A DNA stretch of 64,000 bases from Castanea sativa (lineage: Eukaryota; Streptophyta; Magnoliopsida; Fagales; Fagaceae), in the NCBI RefSeq assembly GCF_040712315.1, contig NC_134023.1, positions 13,215,442-13,279,441 on the forward strand. Reading direction: 5' to 3'. The notes beneath the pieces were generated by a model, which was not told where the DNA came from, did not search any database, and worked only from the letters and a program-made list of their open reading frames with translations. Position 1 is the stretch's first letter, and each line of letters starts with the position of its first letter. The position numbers and the translations under genes were made by a program. Below, one piece after another: positions 1-11,376 of the stretch.

Positions 1-58
1 AAAAACATGGAGTAGACATTGTAAGTTGAAATCCTATAATAAAAGCTTCTAAAAAAAA
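1..58 (+). repeat. 3' tail of a SINE-like retroposon (cut by window start)
   Basis: The bases match the 3' part of the SINE-like copy at about 62330-62480, including the segment 'gtaagttgaaatcctata' followed by A-rich sequence. The 5' part, with any pol III boxes, lies outside the window. It also marks the leftmost visible point of the segment duplicated upstream of the second NAC gene. Confidence 0.6.
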
Positions 59-609
59 AAGAAATCCTATAATAAAAAGAAATTAAGCTTATTTTTAAAG
101 TTAATAAATTTAGTTTATTTCGATAAATATGAGACAAATGGCAAAAAACTATAAGTAGAACTAATTTGACAAAAAATGTTGTGGACATATCATTTTTCTT
201 TTAAGTAAGATTTTAAATGACGGATTCTTCTCCCATGTAGTAATATATTGAAGGGTTTGATAACATTGTAAGGACATTTTGGTAATCAAATTAATCTTTC
301 AATATAAATGTTTCATGGGGTTGGGCTTCTCTTTATTACGGAAAAGCTAATAAAGCTACAATTGCTTTTACAAAGTTATGCATAATTCAAATGGAATGTA
401 TAAAATTAACCATGCATTTTTGTGACTAGTGTGGTGGTTGAAATCAAATCTCGTGATATCATTAATTATTTTAAGATACTTTTTGTATAATAAAATAGGT
501 GAGCCTTACATTTTGTTGAATAGTATCCTCGTTAATTAAATGTTGACATGACAAATACATAAAACTTGTTATTAAAGCAACGGAGAAGAACCAAACTCAT
601 TATTGCATA

Positions 610-770
610 TGAGTTTCAGTTAGCTTAATTGGTAAAGTTTTTGATGGTTGAAAAAGAGATCTAGTGTTCAATTCCCGCCTACACTAACAACCGATTGGTG
701 TCTTGGTCTGATAATAAAAAGTTATAATCAGAAGCAGATACCATAAATTGAAACTATTTAAAAAAAAAAA
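610..770 (+). repeat. tRNA-derived SINE with pol III A and B boxes
   Basis: An A-box-like TAGCTTAATTGG near the 5' end and a B-box-like GTTCAATTCCC about 45 bases later match internal pol III promoters of tRNA-derived SINEs. A conserved body follows (ATTGGTGTCTTGGT, then GATAATAAAAA) and the unit ends in a run of A. Related copies lie at 58051-58210, 62330-62480 and 62997-63159. The last is the duplicated counterpart of this copy, so this insertion predates the NAC duplication. Clear target-site duplications were not found. Confidence 0.7.
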
Positions 771-1086
771 TCTCTTTATTATCTTTAATTTTTATTTTTA
801 GGTAAGGTTTTTTCAATAAATGTATTTTTATTTTATATATATATATATATATTATTTATATATAATTTAGCATTTTTATACATATGTTATTAACATTCCC
901 TCAAAATGCTAATTCCTCTCTTAACACTTTCACATGCATCCCTTCTTTTTTTACTTTCATCTTTATCTCATTAACTTTAGAACCATCTCGTTCAGAATGG
1001 AAAAAAATACATCTACTTTGTCTCATTCCGACGTGTCCCACCCGATGTGTTCTGCTCCTTGTTTGAGCCATTAGCATCCTTAATTG

Positions 1087-1108
1087 AGAGAGAGAGAGAG
1101 AGAGAGAG
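1087..1108. repeat. (GA)n microsatellite upstream of NAC copy 1
   Basis: A pure GA dinucleotide run about 300 bases before the NAC start codon. The same run, slightly longer, is present at 63475-63504 upstream of the second copy, so it was part of the duplicated promoter region. Confidence 0.85.
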
Positions 1109-1254
1109 GTAGGTTTTTACACGGAATACTTTCTCCTAATTAATTTAATGACAATAAGACTCTTTCTAAGTACTTCGGGCCCTCTATGCCATCATAGTCA
1201 GCCCTCATCATGACTTGACCTTTTAAAAAATATACTCCTACGACTCTCATCCTC

Positions 1255-1257
<3 letters not shown>

Positions 1258-1306
<49 letters not shown>
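1258..1306. repeat. (TA)n microsatellite about 100 bp upstream of NAC start
   Basis: An uninterrupted TA run of roughly 48 bases. At the same place in copy 2 (about 63648-63660) only 'aataaatatatg' is present, so the run expanded in copy 1 or collapsed in copy 2. It lies in the likely proximal promoter or 5' UTR. Confidence 0.85.
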
Positions 1307-1310
<4 letters not shown>

Positions 1311-1404
1311 AGCCAGAAGATTCTTTTCCATATTCGAAGTCTCAGAAGGTTGTCTCCGAAGATAAGAGATCGATCGTTATCTTGTTTGTGTGTGTGTGGA
1401 GAAG

Positions 1405-4128
1405 ATGAGTAACCAAGGTACTAGTCAGCTGGAGGATGAAGCTGATCAATTGCCCGGATTTCGATTTCATCCTACAGATGAAGAACTCGTTGCGTTTTAT
1501 CTTCGCCGGAAAGTTGACAAGAAAACAATCAGCATGGAGCTCATCAAACAGATTGATATCTACAAACATGATCCATGGGATCTTCCAAGTATGGATTAAT
1601 TAATTAGTTTTACTCTCTTAATCATTTCATCTCTCTTTTGTTTCTCCTTGAATATACCGCCTTTTGTCCTTGATAGAAAAAGAACTTATTCATAATAGAT
1701 GTTTAAAAAGGTTACAGTTTGAATACTTTCTGAAGAAATTTTTTCAAGCTAAAATTGTTTTCTTGAATCTATGGTGCCTCGTTTTGAAAATGTTTTTTTT
1801 TTTTGACTTTGTATTAATAGCCTTTATAACAAGTTTAGCCATCAAAGATTACTTTGAAATTTCTGTGGATCATTTTTAGGGTTTATCTAAAAAGAGAAAC
1901 TTCCACCCCAAAATTTTTTTGTAATTTTTTTATTCGTTTTTGGGCTGAGATTATTCCAAAGGATAGATTTCTCCTTTCATATATATGCAATCATAATAAA
2001 GTGACTAAACTTTATATTATCTCAACTGCAACCCTCGATAATTTGATGTCCATTAAAAAATAAAGACTTTGAGCATGTTCTTCTGCTTTTTCTGATTCAT
2101 AATTTATGTACTTCTGTATGCAAACCGTGCACTAGATTCAGATGTTATTGTTGCTTATGAGAAGAAAAGACTTGGTCTTGACAGCTTCTTGTTGTGCATA
2201 TATAAGAGAGGTAAGCAATTTAAATGCCCTGTCTACCTTGCAACAGCCTCATGAAAATAATAGGAGAAATTACGTTAATAATCTTGAATAGTAAACCTCT
2301 GTAGTAATATTAAGTTTCCCAGGTGCAATTACCCCATAAATTGTTTTGTCCTCTTTTGTTGAATAGGGTATTACACTATAAAACTTCTACTATTAGTAAG
2401 TGCATCCCCATTTTTATTATTTGACATTTCTCTCTCTCTTTCTCATTTGGTGTGTATAATATTTTTGCAGAAGCAAGTGGTAGCAATGTGAAAGACACAG
2501 AATGGTACTTCTTTTGCAGAAGAGGGAGAAAGTATAGGAACAGCATAAGACCCAACAGAGTCACAGGGTCTGGGTTTTGGAAAGCAACTGGGATCGACAA
2601 ACCGGTATACTCAATGGGAGGAGAAGGCCGTGATTGCATAGGACTCAAGAAGACATTGGTATACTACCGTGGAGCCGCAGGGAAAGGCAGCAAAACTGAT
2701 TGGATGATGCATGAATTTCGCCTTCCTGCACCCAGTGACACCAACACCAACACCAAGCTTGACAATGCTAAAAGTACTGCCCAAGAAGCTGTAAGAAAAA
2801 CATAAATTCTGTAATCTTAATATTAAACCAGCTTTGTTATGCGTCAAACACATCTCATTAGTTTAAGTTGCACCAATTATAATATGTTATATATTTAGAT
2901 TTTTTCAATTTAAAAGTTTGGTTATTTTATAAGGAAAAATTGAATGTGTGACAAGTTGTGATTGTTGGAGCATAAAATGCATTATTTAATTAGATTTTGA
3001 TAAAAATATTTTTATTCATTGTTATGCAAACATTTGGGCTTTGAGTTTGCTTGATATAGAAAAGTGAGAATAAATGCACTTCTATGCATTTATAATAGAT
3101 TCATTATAGACATTTTAATTGTTTGTTCTTAAAAAATTATTACCGTATTGAGAGATGATATGGTCACAACATTTTCATAACATTTTTACGACAAATCCTA
3201 AGTGGCAGGATGTTACTGGTTGTTATTGTTGGGGCAAAAAAGTAATCTTAGTGTTAGGTTCAAATTTAAACTAATAACAACTAACCACCTATTATTTGTT
3301 GTAAAATTGTTATAAAAATGTTGTGGGCGTAACAACACATTAATGATCATGAAATTAATTAGTGGAACTCATTATTGTATAAAATAAGGGAATGTGTTGT
3401 CATTATACTTAATATTGAATATTTACTTGTATATCTACCAACATTTTGTCGTTATACTTAATATTGAATATTTATTTGTACATCTACCAACATTTCATCC
3501 AAAATAAATATTATCTTTTAACTCTTCCCATGAGAAATGCATAATAGAAATTTGGTTTAATTCACTCAAGAAGAACTTCTTTTCTAGCCAAACTTTCATA
3601 ACAGCGGATTGGAGTCTAATTGGAAAATATATGGCGACTATACGTAGAGATCTTATTGTATAATTTCTGATGTATCTTCTTGTTTTCGTGTGACTACAGG
3701 AAATTTGGACCCTGTGTCGAATTTTCAAGAGAAACTTGTCGCATAGGAAGTACACACCAGACTGGAGAGAATTATCTACTAAACGCCATCAAGCTGACAC
3801 AAGCTCTAAAGCGTGCAGGGGAGAGAGCTCCAACAATCGAGAAAGTTATATTAACTTTGGCTCTCCATTCATATTTCAAAATGAGAATAATAATGAGATA
3901 AAGACTGTTAATCATATTAATAATGAGAGCAACCAGCTACACGTAGGCCAGTTGAGCAGCTCAATAGCTCAGCCTCCATCATCATCCTCCATAGCTCAAC
4001 TTCCATTATCATCCTCCTCAAGCTTTCCAACTAATCCAGTACTAGATGCGAATGAGTTCTTCACATATGAAAATTGGGATGAGCTCAGATCAGTTGTAGA
4101 GTTTGCTTATGATCCATCTCTTCTGTAA
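1405..4128 (+). CDS. NAC-domain transcription factor, JUB1/ANAC042-like (3 exons)
   Basis: A plant-specific NAC transcription factor, expected to bind DNA in the nucleus. Exons are 1405-1588, 2471-2790 and 3700-4128. All introns are GT-AG and phases are consistent, giving about 310 residues. The NAC domain fills roughly residues 14-180: subdomain A ([13 protein letters not shown]), subdomain C ([15 protein letters not shown]), D ([13 protein letters not shown], then [11 protein letters not shown]) and E at the start of exon 3 ([11 protein letters not shown]). The C-terminal region has a Ser-rich tract and ends in an acidic-hydrophobic [11 protein letters not shown] motif. That motif, with the domain sequence, points to the JUB1/ANAC042 group, which is linked to stress and longevity control in Arabidopsis. 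ATG 1405 was chosen because upstream in-frame codons are GTG, not ATG. Intron 2 holds a MITE. No disabling lesions are seen. The orthology is from memory, not a search. Confidence 0.93.
3165..3326. mobile_element. MITE in intron 2 of the NAC gene
   Basis: Imperfect terminal inverted repeats of about 40 bases: the left end starts CACAACATTTTCATAACA and the right end read in reverse starts CACAACATTTTTATAACA. The unit has no coding capacity. A related unit lies at about 35165-35315, sharing the core TGTTATTA...TTTGAA. No clear target-site duplication was found, so the superfamily is left open. Confidence 0.6.
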
Positions 4129-4181
4129 ATATTTGTCTAATTATAGTCCTGTCAGATATGGATTGCACTAGCTATACAGTC

Positions 4182-5019
4182 ATTACATTTTTAAACACCT
4201 TAAATATAAACTGATTAACCTAGTTATTTAACCAAGTAATTAATTTAGGTAAATTATTCAGATCTAGGTTAACACAAGTAAATCATATCATGCAAAGCAG
4301 TGCGGAAATATAAAGAATACACGATATGATAACTCAGGAAAACTAAACCAGTAAAATACCTGGGAAGAATTTAACCTAACTATCCTTAAGGTAAAACAGA
4401 TCCACTATGAAATAATTGAAATTTTACAATAGCGACTTAGACCACTAACATCCTATTGCTACCTCGAGTAGAAAACTTACTACCAGGACCACGTGACAGC
4501 TCCGAGCTCACGGACTATTTCTTTCTCAGATCCACAGCATCCATAAGTATACCACTTGTATTTGTTTAAATTCTTTATGCAGCAACTGAGAAGATAACCA
4601 AGCTCTCGACATCAATCTAGATCTTGATAACCCTAAGAGTGTATGAAGGCAAACACCTCTAGATCTCACAAGAGATTCACACACACAGTATAAACAGCAA
4701 CAACATTAAAACGTGGCTAGGGTTTTCTTTTTATACTTAAGGCAAAACATGAAACCCTATACGTCAAACGGGCTTGGGTTGAGTTGGAAAATTCTGCAGA
4801 AAAAAAAATTTGCACGAACTTCGATCGATCGAGTCTAATTTTCAGTTGATCGAGCCTTGCAGAAAGTAAACAGTAATTTTCTGCAATTATTTGATTCCAA
4901 CTTTACATTAAACATACTTTGAGCAGCCTAAATCTAGACTCTAAGTTTTGATCATGGTTTGCCAACATTACACATTGAAGTTCTAAAATATTTAGATCTT
5001 AAATCCTTAGAACTTAACA
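4182..5019 (-). repeat. 3' LTR of element A
   Basis: Aligns with the LTR at 10583-11376 from ACATTTTTA...ACACCTTAAA to TCCTTAGAAC.TAACA. The expected terminal TG is not preserved at the low-coordinate end. A minus-strand TATA box (GTATAAAAAG) lies at about 4728-4737. The paired copies of the GATCGATCGA motif near 4825-4860 recur in the other LTRs of this family. It is about 44 bases longer than its partner, mainly because the partner lost a stretch near 10860-10880. Confidence 0.8.
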
Positions 5020-5517
5020 AACTTTCCCTTTGGCAATCCGTGACAAAACACAAAATACAAAATGCTCAAAGTTACACAAGCAGCCCATTACATTAAAAAT
5101 GCCCAACCAAAAAATAATTCAACCTAACCACTATCTATCAGTTGCAAGTGTAGACAGTAGCACAACTGAATGAACCTATAAATTCTTGAAACACTCAACA
5201 AACACTTAAACGCATGTGTGAAAAATACAAGTAAAACAAAATAAATTCTTGATTTCACATAATATAAAATAAAAGACATATAACATGAATAACCTCATAA
5301 TATAAATCAAAAGCTAGTGTAGCACAATGTGAAACAAGAAACAGAAATAATAAATAAAATTTCTCCCCCTAACATATACATCATCATGAGCCAAAAAGAA
5401 TATACAAGATGAAGCACCTAGATACAATCTAAAAAACCAAAGCTCCAAAACAAACAAAAAATCTCCCCCTATCTCCATCCATATGTACTTCCCTTGTGAC
5501 GAATTGCCAAAGAGCAA

Positions 5518-6630
5518 TTAAGACTCATCATCAAAAGGAGGTGGTGGAGGGGACCGTCTAAAGCTCGCCAACTCTGCACGTAAAGCTTGAAGCTCTGTGA
5601 GAACATCCACCAAAAGCTGACCATGAGTCACCTGAACGGTCATGACAGTGTTTAACATACGACAAATGCTAGAATCATCCGAAGTAGAAGGTGGAGGATT
5701 AGCAACAGCAGTCGGATCAACAAACTCCTTAACAGCAAGGTCACCTAAAGAAGAAGGAGGAGGAGCAACACCCGAAGAAGACTCAACTCTAGGCCGTTTA
5801 TAGCTAACTCTCATCTGAGCAGCCCTTATCTAAGCAGCCCTTTGCCTAAGGAATGTGGCACATATAGGAGCTATAATGTGTACAAGCTCAGAAACAGGAA
5901 ACTCATCTAAACCTAGATGCAACAAAATCCAATGTATAACCACGGGAAAGAAAAGAGCATGAGCAGAAGAACTACTCTTTTGGACCTCAACCAAGGATAG
6001 AATGAAAAGATGAGGAAAACTCATAGGAGCGTCTGTGACAAGAGCATATAAAAAAACACATCTCTCGATAGGAATAGTGTGCAAATGTGAGATGGGCCAG
6101 ATAAAATGGCAAGAAATCCGGAAAAGCAAATAATGAATCTTGGTCAACTCATGAGAAGTGATCCGAGGATCAGAACCCCACTGGATAGAAGTACCAGTTA
6201 TATAGGACATGATATCATCAAGATGAGGTGACTCATCATAAGGATACACAGGCTGATGTACAGCAGACACCCTAAAAGCCGAAGCCACTACCGAAGGAGT
6301 AATGGTAAACTCTTCTCCCCTTATCCAACTCTTCACAAATTGAACGTTGGAAGAAGTGGAGTGAACAGAAAGGGTCAAGTAGAACTCTCTAATCAGGGTA
6401 GCTGGAGGTGGGTGATCTATATCCAACAAAGGTAATTAGCCCCTGCGCTCAAAGTTCCTCCTAATCTCTGGATCAAGCTCATCTAAAACGACTTTTCTCT
6501 CAGCCCACATAGACCTAAGGATGTTCAGCTTTTTATAGGTCTCTTGGTTTTTCTCACTCGAAAACCTCTCACTATCAAAAGTGGGATTGGAAGTGGAGGT
6601 GGTTTTCCTATTGGTTCTAGTCTTCTTAGT
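5518..6630 (-). pseudogene. Passenger ORF of element A, putative plant transposon protein domain, two stops
   Basis: One reading frame of about 370 codons is broken by two in-frame stops, TAA near 6434 and TAG near 5828. The pieces (6630-6436, 6429-5830, 5814-5518) share a frame. The start is the ATG encoding MTKKTRTNRK. The central part (FYLTLSVHS, VKSWIRGEEFTITP, SYITGTSIQWG, HLHTIPIERC, LLHLGLDEFP) resembles the uncharacterised Pfam-type 'putative plant transposon protein' domain. The C-terminal part is Pro-rich with a short coiled-coil-like LLVDVLTELQALRAEL stretch. Its biochemical role is unknown. It sits where the pol 3' end would be expected, in sense orientation with gag. Element B keeps only the last part (about 15680-15890). 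Confidence 0.7.
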
Positions 6631-6717
6631 CATGATGCTAAGGTAGGAAGGACAGACAAAAAAGAACCAAAGAAAAGAAAGAAAGAAAAAAAAAAAAAAC
6701 CCAAGGCCAAATTGCAT

Positions 6718-8684
6718 CAGATACAGTTAAAGCAAAAAACAATATAAAAAATAACAATTTATATGATGTATGAGCAATGTTAACACATGATGCATACTCT
6801 AATGCAGTGACAAAAGTTCAATTATACTTCCAAAAAATCACAACATTGGCTTGAACATAGAGTTTACATCAAAATCCCAAATTTTGAAAAACCCACTTTC
6901 AAAAATCCCAACAAATTGATCAATTTATCATTACACACGTTGGATAACAGTATATAATAACAAAATGAATCAATAACACAAGCCAATTTCACCAAATTAA
7001 GCTCAATTGAACAAAATCCCTAATTTCCTAAATTTTCAAACCCTAAAAATTTCAATTTTTTCCAATCCATCAAATTGATCAAATTAAAGCATGAAGAACA
7101 TGTTAACATCATCCAACAACAAAAACCCATTGACCAATTGTGAAAGAAAATATTGAAAATACCAAAAACCCCAAAATCTCATACGTTCGAATTTCTCCTT
7201 AAAATGCATGAAGGATGCATGAAAAAATGAGATTAAACCAAAAAAAGAAAGAGTAAAAGGGTCTTACCGGTGCTAGAAGACAAAAACCTTGAAGAAAAAT
7301 TGAGGGAAAACGACAAAAATTTGCTTGAGTTGGATCAGTCAAAGAGAGAGAGCCAAAAAGTTTTTGAAAAAGTTTGAAATAGTGAAGAACACGTGAAAAA
7401 CTTATGTTTTAAAAAAACTCTCTGAACGATTTTCAATCGGTCGAAATCTATGTTCGATCAATTGAAAATTACATTTGATCAATCCAGCATCAATCGAGCA
7501 GTGATCGAGCCAGACAGATTCAAACATTTTTAATTGCAATTTCGATCGGTCGAGCAACAGGTTCGATAAATCAAAAATCTGGAAAAACCAAATTTTTGAA
7601 AAACAGAGCAATTTTATGCAGAAACTCCTCAAAGCATAGTATTTTATGAATGAAATGCATGAGTATAAGATGAAAAGTTTTTCAAAAACCCTTGAATTTA
7701 ACCCAGATCTTCTAAAAACAAGATTTTCAAGAAATTTGTCCCCAATAACAAAAACTTTAAACACATTTTGCATCAAAATTAAGGTTCTTTCAATCTTGGA
7801 TGGCCACAACAAGATCACACACAATAACATATACCAAGTTTAGCAAAAAGTAACTTGTGAAATGTATGCAACTAGCAAGAGCTTGAGATACATGTGAGGT
7901 GATAAGTAGATAGTAATCAATCACAATTTCTACCAAATTCATCACATAAATTTGAAAGTGACTATCACCTAAAGAGTTACATCATATAATTCTTACATCT
8001 CCTAGAATAAAAGCTTGCAATCATGCAATTTTCTTAAATTTGCCTCATAATGTACACTCCAATTTTATTTGATTTGAAACTTATTAAAATAGCCAAGATA
8101 ATGTACACACCAATTTTATTTGATTATGAAGTTATTAGAGTTCAATAATGTACACACCAATTTTAGCATTAATCCGAGGCTACACCTTTTTTTTTTTGTG
8201 TGCATGTATTACACTTTCTCGAGCACAAAATCTTATGATATGCACTAAAGTGTTCATGATTGACTAGTAAACAGTGGTGAGATGGTTATTTATGTTTTTC
8301 TCATTAAGTTCAAGTCCAACAATAAAAAACATGTGACTTTAATATTAAAATCAAGTGATCAAAAACTATAAACAACTCTCACACAATATGCACTACAAGA
8401 TTCAAACTAACAAAGTGCAATAAAATAAGCTCATCTAAGCTAAACAAAGTACATAAACAAGTTATATAAAGATAATATGGTCAACCTTGATTTCAAAACT
8501 AAGGAAAAATTAATGCAAAACACATTTTTTTCCTTTTTTTATTAAAAGAAAAACCTAGCATGAAATGCATGAATGATATGCAATGCAAATCCTAAAAAAA
8601 GACAAACCAAAACAGCAAAAGAGGAATGGTCACAAAGAATAGAGAGAAGAAATACAAGGACCATGTCAGAAAGACTCAATTAGA
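6718..8684. other. Non-coding interior of element A
   Basis: No ORF with recognisable domains on either strand. It contains degenerate copies of the TCGATCGATCGA-type motif (about 7420-7580) and three spaced copies of 'atgtacacaccaatttta' between 8050 and 8165. At about 7970 it includes the uninterrupted sequence into which a solo LTR was inserted in element B. A pol gene would normally start here; none is seen. Confidence 0.7.
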
Positions 8685-10509
8685 TCAAACCTTTTGCATC
8701 CAAAACTTTTTAGATGCAACTCTAGCATTGGAGTTATTATTCTGATTAGAATGATGAGTAACTCCAGGATTGGAATAAAGGTTTAAAACTTTTACCAATT
8801 CACCAATAAGTATAATAGGATTTTGTACTTGAGGCATAGGTACTTTTAGTTTATTTGCATGCTTAGGAGCTTGCAACTTGAAACAGTTTGGACGAATGTG
8901 CCCAGACTTTCCACAAAAATGACAAACTCGTGCAATTCTACCATGCAACTTATCCTTAGGAAGGATAGGAGTCTTAGGTTTAGACTCTTTGAGATCAACC
9001 CTAATCTTCCTAGGAGGTGTAACTTCCACTGGTTTGACAATGTCACTTACGGGAGGCTCAAAAGAAGGAAAAAATTTTGTAGAATAAGTTTCAGACACAT
9101 AAATGTTTTCTACAAAACCTATACCAGTTTTGTCTAAGGGAGACTTTTGAACACTCAGCATGTGATCAAGTTTAGAACTAGCAGACCTATTTGTTTGTTC
9201 TCTAGCAACAAATAATTCTAGTTATAAGTTCTTAACTTTATCAAGTAACAACATGTTTTCAGTCTTCACCTTATCAAGCAATTCATTAGCATCAAACAAT
9301 TTCAAGAGCAAATTCTTCTTATCAAGTTCAAGAGAAGCAATTTTCTATAAATCTCAACATTCATAGCATCCTTTGCAGCAACCTTGCAAAGCTTATTATA
9401 GGCTTCTTGCAAATTTGCATTCTCAGAGAGTTCTCCATCAGAAGGGTTCTCATCAACCATAACACTTTCATCAACTACATCAGTAGCTGTGAAAGAAATA
9501 AAGTTTCCATCCTCATCACTACCAAACTCATTATCAAACATTTCATCATCAGTAAGGGTTACATCCATAGCCTTACCCTTTGATCTCAAGTATGTAGGAC
9601 ATTCTAATTCTACATGACCATACCCTTAACAACCAAAACATTGTTGACCCATAGAATTATTAGAGGTTTGACCTACTTTTTCTTTAGGTTTTTCATTATT
9701 GTTCACCTTAGTAGGTTCATTCCTCCTAAAATTTCTAGGTTTAGCATTATTTTTACCTCTTACCCGTTTGTTATTATTCCTAAGAAAGTTTCTAAGGTTC
9801 TTGGCAAGGTAAGCAATCTCCGTAGTAGAGAACTCATCATCAAATCCATTCCTTTCAACATCATCAACTAACTTAAGAGCCATTGATTTGAATTTGTTTG
9901 TCTTTGGTATGTCTAACTCATAGGACTGGAGAGATCCTATAAGTTCGTCAACGGGAATTGAGTCCACATCCTTACTTTCAGTAATGGCAGTCCCTTTGGG
10001 TCTAAAGTCCTCAATCAAAAATCTAAGTATCTTCTCCTAACAATCTTAGGTTGATCATAGATTTCACCCAAATTATAAGCAGAATTAACAATGTCATTAA
10101 GCTTAGCATAGAATTCATCAAAACTTTTATCATTAGACATCCTAATACTTTCAAATCTAGATGTTAACTGCTGCAACTTATTGATCTTAACTATCTTTGT
10201 GCCTTCATGCATAGTTTGGAGAATATTCCAAGTAGTATGAGCAACCTTAACATTAGAGATTCTCTTAAATTCCTCCATAGAAATAGTATTAAAAATAGTA
10301 TTCATGACTTTGCTATTAAAAGCGGCTGCTTCTTTCAAAGAAGTTTGCCACTCACTAGCTGGAGTAGTGGGCTTCTTCCATCCGTACTCAACGGAATTCC
10401 AAACTCTCTCATTGGTAGATTTCAGGAATGCTTTCATCCTTATTTTCCAGTAAGCATAGTTGTTCCCATCAAAATGAGCTAGGATCATAAGAGAGTGACC
10501 GTGTTCCAT
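8685..10509 (-). pseudogene. gag: Copia-type gag (UBN2-like) of element A, decayed
   Basis: Would encode the retrotransposon capsid and RNA-binding protein. ATG at 10509 begins MEHGHSL; then come FDGNNYAYWKIRMKAFL (DUF4219/UBN2-type start) and the tract around FESIRMSNDKSFDEFYAKLNDI. A frameshift near 10018 splits the capsid part. A first knuckle-like CFGC is followed at once by a TAA near 9627; element B has CAA at the same codon. A further frameshift lies near 9330. The last segment (9161-8685) has a clear CCHC knuckle, CHFCGKSGHIRPNC, near 8890-8930. No protease or integrase follows. The family assignment is confident from motifs; function is lost. Confidence 0.85.
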
Positions 10510-10567
10510 GACAACAGGGTTCAAGGATCAACTCTTAGATCAACGGATTTAAACACTAGAGCTAACC

Positions 10568-10580
10568 CGTTCTAATACCA
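10568..10580 (-). promoter_or_regulatory. Primer-binding site of element A
   Basis: On the minus strand, two bases after the 5' LTR, TGGTATTAGAAC closely matches the TGGTATCAGAGC initiator-methionine tRNA complement typical of Copia elements. This fixes the orientation of the element. Confidence 0.8.
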
Positions 10581-10582
10581 CT

Positions 10583-11376
10583 TGTACATTTTTAGACACC
10601 TTAAACACAAACAGATTAACCTAGTTATTTAGCCAAGTAATTAACTTAGGTAAATTATTCAAATCTAGGTTAACACAAGTAAATCATATCATGCAAAGCA
10701 GTGCGAAAATATAAAGAATACACGATATGATAACCTAGGAAAATCAAACCGGTAAAAAACCTAAGGAGGATTTAACCTAGCTATCTTCAAGGTAAAATAG
10801 ATCCACTATGAAATAATTGAAATTTTACAATAGCGATTTAGACCACTAAGAGCCTATTGCTATCCGAGTCTACAAACTACTTTCTCAGATCTACAGCATC
10901 TACAAGTATACCACTTGTATCTGTTTAAATTCTTTATGCAACAACTGAGACGATCACTAAGCTCTCGACATCAATCTAGATCTTGATAACCCTAAGTGTG
11001 TATGATGGAAAATACCTCTAGATCTCATAAGAGATTCACACACAGAGCATAAACAACAACAACATTAAAACGTGGCTAGAGTTTTCCTTTTATACTTAAG
11101 GTAAAACATGAAACCCTACATGTCAAACGAGCTTAGGCTGAGTTGTAAAATTCTGCAGAAAAACAATCTGCACGAGTTTCGATCGATCGAGTCTAATTTT
11201 TGATCGATCGAGCCTTGCAGAAAGTGAAAGTAATTTTTAGCAATTACTTGCTTCCAACTTTACATTAAACATACTTTGAGTAGCCTAAATCTAGACTCTA
11301 AGTTTTGATCATGGTTTGCCAACATTACACATTGAAGTTCTAAAACATTTAGATCCTAAATCCTTAGAACCTAACA
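10583..11376 (-). repeat. 5' LTR of element A
   Basis: 794 bases from TGTACATTTTTAG to AGAACCTAACA, so it keeps TG...CA ends. It carries the same minus-strand TATA box and GATCGATCGA pair as the other LTRs of the family. Its outer end runs directly into the LINE fragment at 11377. Confidence 0.85.

Larger units (their letters stand above)
4182..11376 (-). mobile_element. Copia-type LTR element A, gag plus passenger ORF, no pol
   Basis: About 7.2 kb bounded by two related LTRs (4182-5019 and 10583-11376). On the minus strand the order is 5' LTR, a tRNA-iMet-type PBS, a UBN2-like gag with zinc knuckle (10509-8685), about 2 kb of non-coding DNA, an extra ORF (6630-5518), a purine-rich tract and the 3' LTR. 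No protease, integrase or reverse transcriptase is visible, so the element would have needed enzymes from a relative. No convincing target-site duplication is seen: the left flank is mutated at the LTR start and the right flank runs directly into LINE sequence. Element B is a deleted relative. Confidence 0.82.

Noticed and set aside
7402..7843. 142-codon minus-strand ORF and a plus-strand partner in element A
   Set aside because: Phe/Leu/Ile-rich with no domain, overlapping on both strands in AT-rich non-coding interior; the matching part of element B is not open in the same way.
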